Shown: positions 60,096-64,000 of the stretch, piece by piece
Numbering within the stretch: the stretch's first letter is position 1
Layout of the letters: each line of letters begins with the position of its first letter
Position numbers and translations under genes: made by a program
The notes under the pieces: generated by a model
Databases searched by the model: none
What the model saw: the letters and a program-made list of their open reading frames with translations, nothing else
What the model was told of the DNA's origin: nothing
Assembly (NCBI RefSeq): GCF_000385335.1
Contig: NZ_ARWA01000001.1
Location: forward strand, 2,930,001 to 2,994,000
Source of the DNA: Methyloferula stellata AR4
GTDB taxonomy: Bacteria > Pseudomonadota > Alphaproteobacteria > Rhizobiales > Beijerinckiaceae
Direction: 5' to 3'
Length of the DNA stretch: 64,000 nucleotides

Positions 60096-62171
60096 TCAGG
60101 CGTATTTTGCCTGGACCTTCGCGGCCTCACCCGCGGGAACTTGTTCGTAGTGATCGAATTGCATCGAGTAGTTGGCGCGGCCCTGGCTGAAGGACCGCAA
60201 CTGATTCACATAGCCAAACATATTGGCGAGCGGGACCATCGCATTGATGATAACCGCGTTGCCGCGCATGTCCTGGCCTTGCACCTGACCGCGCCGCGAC
60301 AGAAGATCGCCCATGACGGAGCCCGTGTAATCCTCAGGCGTCGTCACTTCGACCTTCATAATCGGCTCGAGCAGGACCGAACCGCCTTCCTTCAGCGCCC
60401 GGCGGAAGGCCGCGCGGGCGCAGATCTCAAAGGCCAGCACCGAGGAGTCAACGTCGTGGAAAGCGCCGTCAATCAAGGTCGCCTTGACATCGACCACTGG
60501 GAAGCCAGCGAGAATGCCGGAGCCCATGACGCTGTTGATGCCCTTTTCGACACCCGGAATATATTCCTTCGGCACCGCGCCGCCGACGATGCTGGATTCG
60601 AAACTCGATCCCGCACCAGGCGTATTCGGCTCGAAGATGACCTTGATCCGCGCGAACTGGCCGGTGCCTCCGGTCTGTTTCTTATGCGTCTCGTCGATCT
60701 CGACCCGCCGCGTCAGCTTTTCGCGATAGGCAACCTGCGGCGCGCCGATATTGGCATCGACCTTATAGGTACGGCGCAGAATATCGACCTTGATGTCGAG
60801 ATGAAGCTCGCCCATGCCCTTCAAAATCGTCTGACCTGATTCCTGATCGGTCGAGACACGGAAGGACGGGTCTTCGGCCGCGAGCTTCTGTAAGGCGACG
60901 CCAAGCTTCTCCTGGTCGGCCTTGGACTTCGGCTCGATCGCGATTTCGATAACGGGCTCCGGGAACTCCATGCGTTCCAGAATAACCGCCTTGTTCAAGT
61001 CGCAAAGCGTGTCACCCGTCCGCGTATCCTTCAGACCCGCGAGCGCGACGATATCGCCCGAATAGGCTTCCTTGATGTCTTCGCGATTGTTCGCGTGCAT
61101 CAGCAGCATGCGGCCGATGCGCTCTTTCTTGTCTTTGGTCGAGTTCAGCACGGTGGTGCCGGACTCGATATGACCCGAATAGACGCGCGCGAAGGTGATC
61201 GTGCCGACGAAAGGATCGTCCATGATCTTGAAGGCGAGCATGGAGAAAGGTTCGTCATCGCCCGGCAGACGGACGATTTCCTCACCTGAATCGACATCGA
61301 TGCCCTTGATCGCTTCACGATCGACCGGCGACGGCAGATACAAAACGACCGCGTCGAGCAAAGGCTGAACGCCTTTGTTCTTGAAGGCCGAGCCGCAGAA
61401 AACCGGAATGAACGTGATCGACCGCACAGCCTTGCGGATGAGGCCGTTCAGGACATCTTCCGAAGGCTCGGTACCGTCGAGATAGGCTTGCATCGCGTCG
61501 TCGTCGAGTTCGACCGCAGCTTCGATCAGGATATTGCGATATTCGAGCGCCTTGTCCTTGAGATCGGCCGGGATCTCTTCATCGTGATATTTCGCGCCGA
61601 GACCTTCGTCTTCCCAGACGACGGCCTTCATGCGGACGAGATCGATGATGCCCTTGAAATCGGCTTCCGAGCCGATCGGCAATTGGGCGCAGATCGGGCG
61701 TCCGCCGACCTTGGTCTTGATGTCGTCGACACAGCGATAGAAATCGGCGCCGATCTTGTCCATCTTGTTGACGAACACGATGCGCGGAACGTGATATTTG
61801 TCGGCCTGACGCCAAACGGTTTCGGTCTGCGGCTCGACGCCCTGGTTGCCGTCGAGCACGCAAACGGCGCCGTCGAGCACGCGCAGCGAACGCTCGACCT
61901 CGATGGTGAAATCGACGTGGCCGGGGGTGTCGATGATGTTAAGGCGCTTCCCGTTCCAGGCGGTAGTCGTCGCGGCAGACGTGATCGTGATGCCGCGTTC
62001 CTGCTCCTGCTCCATCCAGTCCATGGTCGCAGCGCCGTCGTGCACTTCGCCGATCTTATGCGACTTGCCGGAATAATAGAGGATACGCTCCGTCGTCGTC
62101 GTCTTGCCCGCATCGATGTGGGCCATGATGCCGAAGTTGCGGTAGTCCTGAATCGGATGACTGCGTGGCAT
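60096..62171 (-). CDS. fusA: Elongation factor G
   Basis: 691-residue translocation GTPase with five domains. G1 [20 protein letters not shown]3 [17 protein letters not shown]4 [13 protein letters not shown], and domain IV with [16 protein letters not shown] and [20 protein letters not shown]. The residue pattern at the fusidic-acid pocket looks wild type. 35 bases after rpsG. Confidence 0.99.
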   Translation of the reverse strand: MPRSHPIQDYRNFGIMAHIDAGKTTTTERILYYSGKSHKIGEVHDGAATMDWMEQEQERGITITSAATTTAWNGKRLNIIDTPGHVDFTIEVERSLRVLDGAVCVLDGNQGVEPQTETVWRQADKYHVPRIVFVNKMDKIGADFYRCVDDIKTKVGGRPICAQLPIGSEADFKGIIDLVRMKAVVWEDEGLGAKYHDEEIPADLKDKALEYRNILIEAAVELDDDAMQAYLDGTEPSEDVLNGLIRKAVRSITFIPVFCGSAFKNKGVQPLLDAVVLYLPSPVDREAIKGIDVDSGEEIVRLPGDDEPFSMLAFKIMDDPFVGTITFARVYSGHIESGTTVLNSTKDKKERIGRMLLMHANNREDIKEAYSGDIVALAGLKDTRTGDTLCDLNKAVILERMEFPEPVIEIAIEPKSKADQEKLGVALQKLAAEDPSFRVSTDQESGQTILKGMGELHLDIKVDILRRTYKVDANIGAPQVAYREKLTRRVEIDETHKKQTGGTGQFARIKVIFEPNTPGAGSSFESSIVGGAVPKEYIPGVEKGINSVMGSGILAGFPVVDVKATLIDGAFHDVDSSVLAFEICARAAFRRALKEGGSVLLEPIMKVEVTTPEDYTGSVMGDLLSRRGQVQGQDMRGNAVIINAMVPLANMFGYVNQLRSFSQGRANYSMQFDHYEQVPAGEAAKVQAKYA

Positions 62172-62206
62172 GTCGGAAATCCTTTCGAAGCTGAAGCTTC
62201 GCTCCC

Positions 62207-62677
62207 TTACCAGCGGTAATGCGAGAAGGCGCGGTTGGCTTCCGCCATCCTATGCGTGTCTTCCCGTTTCTTGACGGCATTGCCGCGATTGTTCGCGGCA
62301 TCCATGATCTCGGCCGAAAGCCGGTCGACCATGGTCTTATCGTTTCGTCCGCGCGCGGCGGTGATGATCCAGCGGATCGCCAGAGCCTGACGGCGCTCCA
62401 TGCGAACTTCGACCGGCACCTGATAGGTGGCGCCGCCGACGCGCCGCGAGCGCACCTCGATCGCCGGCGCGACATTTTCGAGCGCCTGCTTGAAGACGGT
62501 AAGCGGCTCGCCGCGCGTCCTCTGCTCCACGACGTCGAAGGCGCCGTAGACGATCGATTCAGCGACCGACTTCATGCCGTCGTACATGATCGAGTTCATA
62601 AACTTCGTCAGCACGACGTCGCCGTACTTCGCGTCGGGAATGATCTCCCGTTTCTCAGCCCTGTGGCGGCGCGACAT
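62207..62677 (-). CDS. rpsG: 30S ribosomal protein S7
   Basis: 156 residues: [26 protein letters not shown]-type [20 protein letters not shown] and [15 protein letters not shown] end. Primary binder of the 16S 3' major domain. 76 bases after rpsL. Confidence 0.99.
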   Translation of the reverse strand: MSRRHRAEKREIIPDAKYGDVVLTKFMNSIMYDGMKSVAESIVYGAFDVVEQRTRGEPLTVFKQALENVAPAIEVRSRRVGGATYQVPVEVRMERRQALAIRWIITAARGRNDKTMVDRLSAEIMDAANNRGNAVKKREDTHRMAEANRAFSHYRW

Positions 62678-62753
62678 ATGTTTCGTTCCTGTCTTGACTG
62701 TCTCTTGTCATGGCCTGGCTTGGCCCGGCCATCGGGTCAATTTCTACCACGGA

Positions 62754-63125
62754 TTACTTCGGCCGTTTCGCACCATATTTCGAACGGCGCTGCTTACGGT
62801 TCTTGACGCCCTGCGTATCCAAAACGCCGCGCAGGATGTGATAACGCACGCCCGGCAGATCCTTGACGCGGCCGCCGCGGATCATGACGACCGAATGTTC
62901 CTGCAGATTGTGGCCTTCACCCGGGATATAGCCGATGATCTCGAAACCGTTGGTGAGACGCACCTTGGCGACCTTGCGAAGCGCCGAATTCGGCTTCTTC
63001 GGCGTCGTCGTGTAGACGCGCGTGCAGACGCCGCGCTTCTGCGGGCAGGCCTGCATGTGGCGCGCCTTCTCGCGGTAGATTTTCTCTTGCCGCGGCTTGC
63101 GGATCAATTGGCTGATCGTCGGCAT
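62754..63125 (-). CDS. rpsL: 30S ribosomal protein S12
   Basis: 123 residues, the decoding-centre protein. Lys43 ([13 protein letters not shown]) and Lys88 ([14 protein letters not shown]) are both lysine, the form associated with streptomycin sensitivity. First gene of the str operon in this window. In many related genomes rpoC lies shortly upstream; here the 494 bases upstream have no gene. Confidence 0.99.
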   Translation of the reverse strand: MPTISQLIRKPRQEKIYREKARHMQACPQKRGVCTRVYTTTPKKPNSALRKVAKVRLTNGFEIIGYIPGEGHNLQEHSVVMIRGGRVKDLPGVRYHILRGVLDTQGVKNRKQRRSKYGAKRPK

Positions 63126-63619
63126 ATGTTTTCCGTATCCACTTAGGTCCGAGGGCTTTCACCCTCTCAAAATCTCGTTCGTCGGCGCATCTGGACGAAG
63201 TGTCCAAGAAACGCTTGTCGCGGCGGACCATCGCGATGACGCGAAATACCCGCCGTGCAAATCCCAAATCTCCGCAGATCCGGGGATACACACGCAAACA
63301 AATTGAGCGCCTTCGGCCCAAGGGCTTCCGGCGCTGCGCCAGGCAGAGGACCGCGAATATCGAGGTCGTGCCGCTGGTGATCCATGACGGCGCTTAAGCG
63401 CACTATGGATCAATGACGTTCGTTTGCTGAGGCCGACAGCGTTTAGATTTCACGGGATTTGAAGCGAGGCGCCTCAAATATGTTAGGAATCTACTGCCTG
63501 TCGAGAGCGGGCGGAACTTAATCAGACGAGCTTTGCGCGTCAACCCCTTGAGGGAGTTTTTATCTAAGCACGGCCGAACGTTCCGCAAGAGGGAGGCGCC
63601 CGGGGGCTTTTATGACAGG
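63126..63619. other. Leader and promoter region upstream of rpsL
   Basis: 494 bases. Frames at 63159-63413, 63167-63403 and 63200-63397 have no family-like sequence and are mutual shadows. It probably contains the str-operon promoter (63515-63543) and a long untranslated leader of about 385 bases. Confidence 0.5.
63515..63543 (-). promoter_or_regulatory. Candidate promoter of the rpsL (str) operon
   Basis: On the minus strand TTGACG (63543-63538) is separated by exactly 17 bases from TAAGTT (63520-63515). The -35 box matches five of six consensus bases; the -10 is weak, as usual in alphaproteobacteria. Prediction only. Confidence 0.4.
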
Positions 63620-64000
63620 CTAATGGGCCTCGCCAACCGCCCGCATCGGGGCGGCGGGATGCGGCGCGACGGCGAAATTACGCGTCGGGGCGACTCTAGG
63701 CATCTGCCTGATCTCCGCAGCCCTCGGCGGTCTCGGAAGCGCGCTCACGGCCGGCTCCTGCCTCAACGCCGGTAATTGTGTATGAGTCGGCTCTTCACCC
63801 ACATGCCGCTCGTCAAAATGCTCTGCCGGGTTTGGCAGCGCGTGCCCGAATTCCTGATTCGGGACCGCAGACGGACCGCCAAATCGCTCACCTGGGCGTT
63901 CGATCGGGCGCTGCGGCGCGAAATTCGGCGCCGCCAGAGTCCCAAGCCGGGTTACCGGGCGCGCATAGACCAAGGGGATCGGCGAAGGCGCCGGCAAATA
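63620..64000 (-). CDS. Proline-rich protein, 5' end beyond the window
   Basis: The last 127 codons of a frame that is still open at the right edge. The sequence is Pro/Arg/Ala-rich with no regular domain (YARPVTRLGTLAAPNF, then QLPALRQEPAVSALPRPPRA) and ends MRAVGEAH. It could be the disordered C-terminal part of a larger exported or surface protein, or a chance long frame in GC-rich DNA. Stop codon 76 bases before the str promoter candidate. Confidence 0.4.
   Translation of the reverse strand, partial: YLPAPSPIPLVYARPVTRLGTLAAPNFAPQRPIERPGERFGGPSAVPNQEFGHALPNPAEHFDERHVGEEPTHTQLPALRQEPAVSALPRPPRAAEIRQMPRVAPTRNFAVAPHPAAPMRAVGEAH

Noticed and set aside
63159-63413. Frames upstream of rpsL
   Set aside because: Mutually overlapping shadows with biased GC-driven composition and no conserved-looking segment; better explained as leader.

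Overview
The window reads as a chromosomal segment of an alphaproteobacterium of the Hyphomicrobiales (Rhizobiales). The evidence is gene order: dusB-ntrB-ntrC-ntrY, a fused ispDF, a pcm-like gene next to tolC and popZ, an lptG-lptD-surA-pdxA-rsmA run, and str/S10/spc/alpha ribosomal clusters without infA or rpmJ. The dispersed palindromes and codon usage would suit Beijerinckiaceae or relatives, but that finer placement is inference and no database was searched. I saw no rRNA, tRNA, CRISPR array, prophage or insertion sequence.

Layout. 1-5.8 kb (minus): nitrogen-regulation operon dusB-ntrB-ntrC-ntrY, with ntrY cut by the left edge. 5.9-14.5 kb: ispDF, a CinA/PncC-type amidase, a membrane-anchored alpha/beta hydrolase, a divergent TetR/MFS efflux pair, a RatA/Coq10-like protein, a c-type cytochrome, lipA and a stand-alone FAT GUY-type response regulator. 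14.5-28.8 kb is mostly cell envelope: a FecR-domain protein with a TPR/beta-barrel partner, an AsmA protein with an unknown exported neighbour, PopZ, TolC, a PIMT-like methyltransferase, a DUF4337 protein, exported unknowns, a bacterial transglutaminase-like cysteine protease and an EcsC protein. 28.8-34.1 kb: rarA, an orphan ParA ATPase, small unknowns, holC and pepA. 34.1-41.7 kb (plus): LPS export and outer-membrane assembly genes lptG, lptD, surA, joined by overlaps or tiny gaps to pdxA and rsmA. lptF is not at its usual place beside lptG; a repeat-filled gap sits there. 41.7-43.3 kb: gmk and an unknown gene.

43.5-63.1 kb (minus) is a continuous translation super-cluster, in transcription order rpsL-rpsG-fusA-tuf-rpsJ-rplC-rplD-rplW-rplB-rpsS-rplV-rpsC-rplP-rpmC-rpsQ-rplN-rplX-rplE-rpsN-rpsH-rplF-rplR-rpsE-rpmD-rplO-secY-adk-rpsM-rpsK-rpoA-rplQ. 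Unusual points are an obligatory Ala/Lys/Pro-rich extension on L5, Gly/Arg/Asp-rich tails on S3 and S5, a probable TTG start for rpsM, and many hairpins in the larger intergenic gaps, including a dispersed palindrome with a conserved AAAGTCTGCAACTTT core. A partial proline-rich reading frame meets the right edge.

I did not find a clear new defence or mobile system. The best candidates for undescribed biology are the absence of lptF at its usual site, the FecR/TPR-barrel pair, the AsmA plus exported-protein pair, the hydrolase with a membrane hairpin inserted in its fold, the PIMT-like protein lacking a repair-enzyme motif, and the palindromes inside ribosomal operons.
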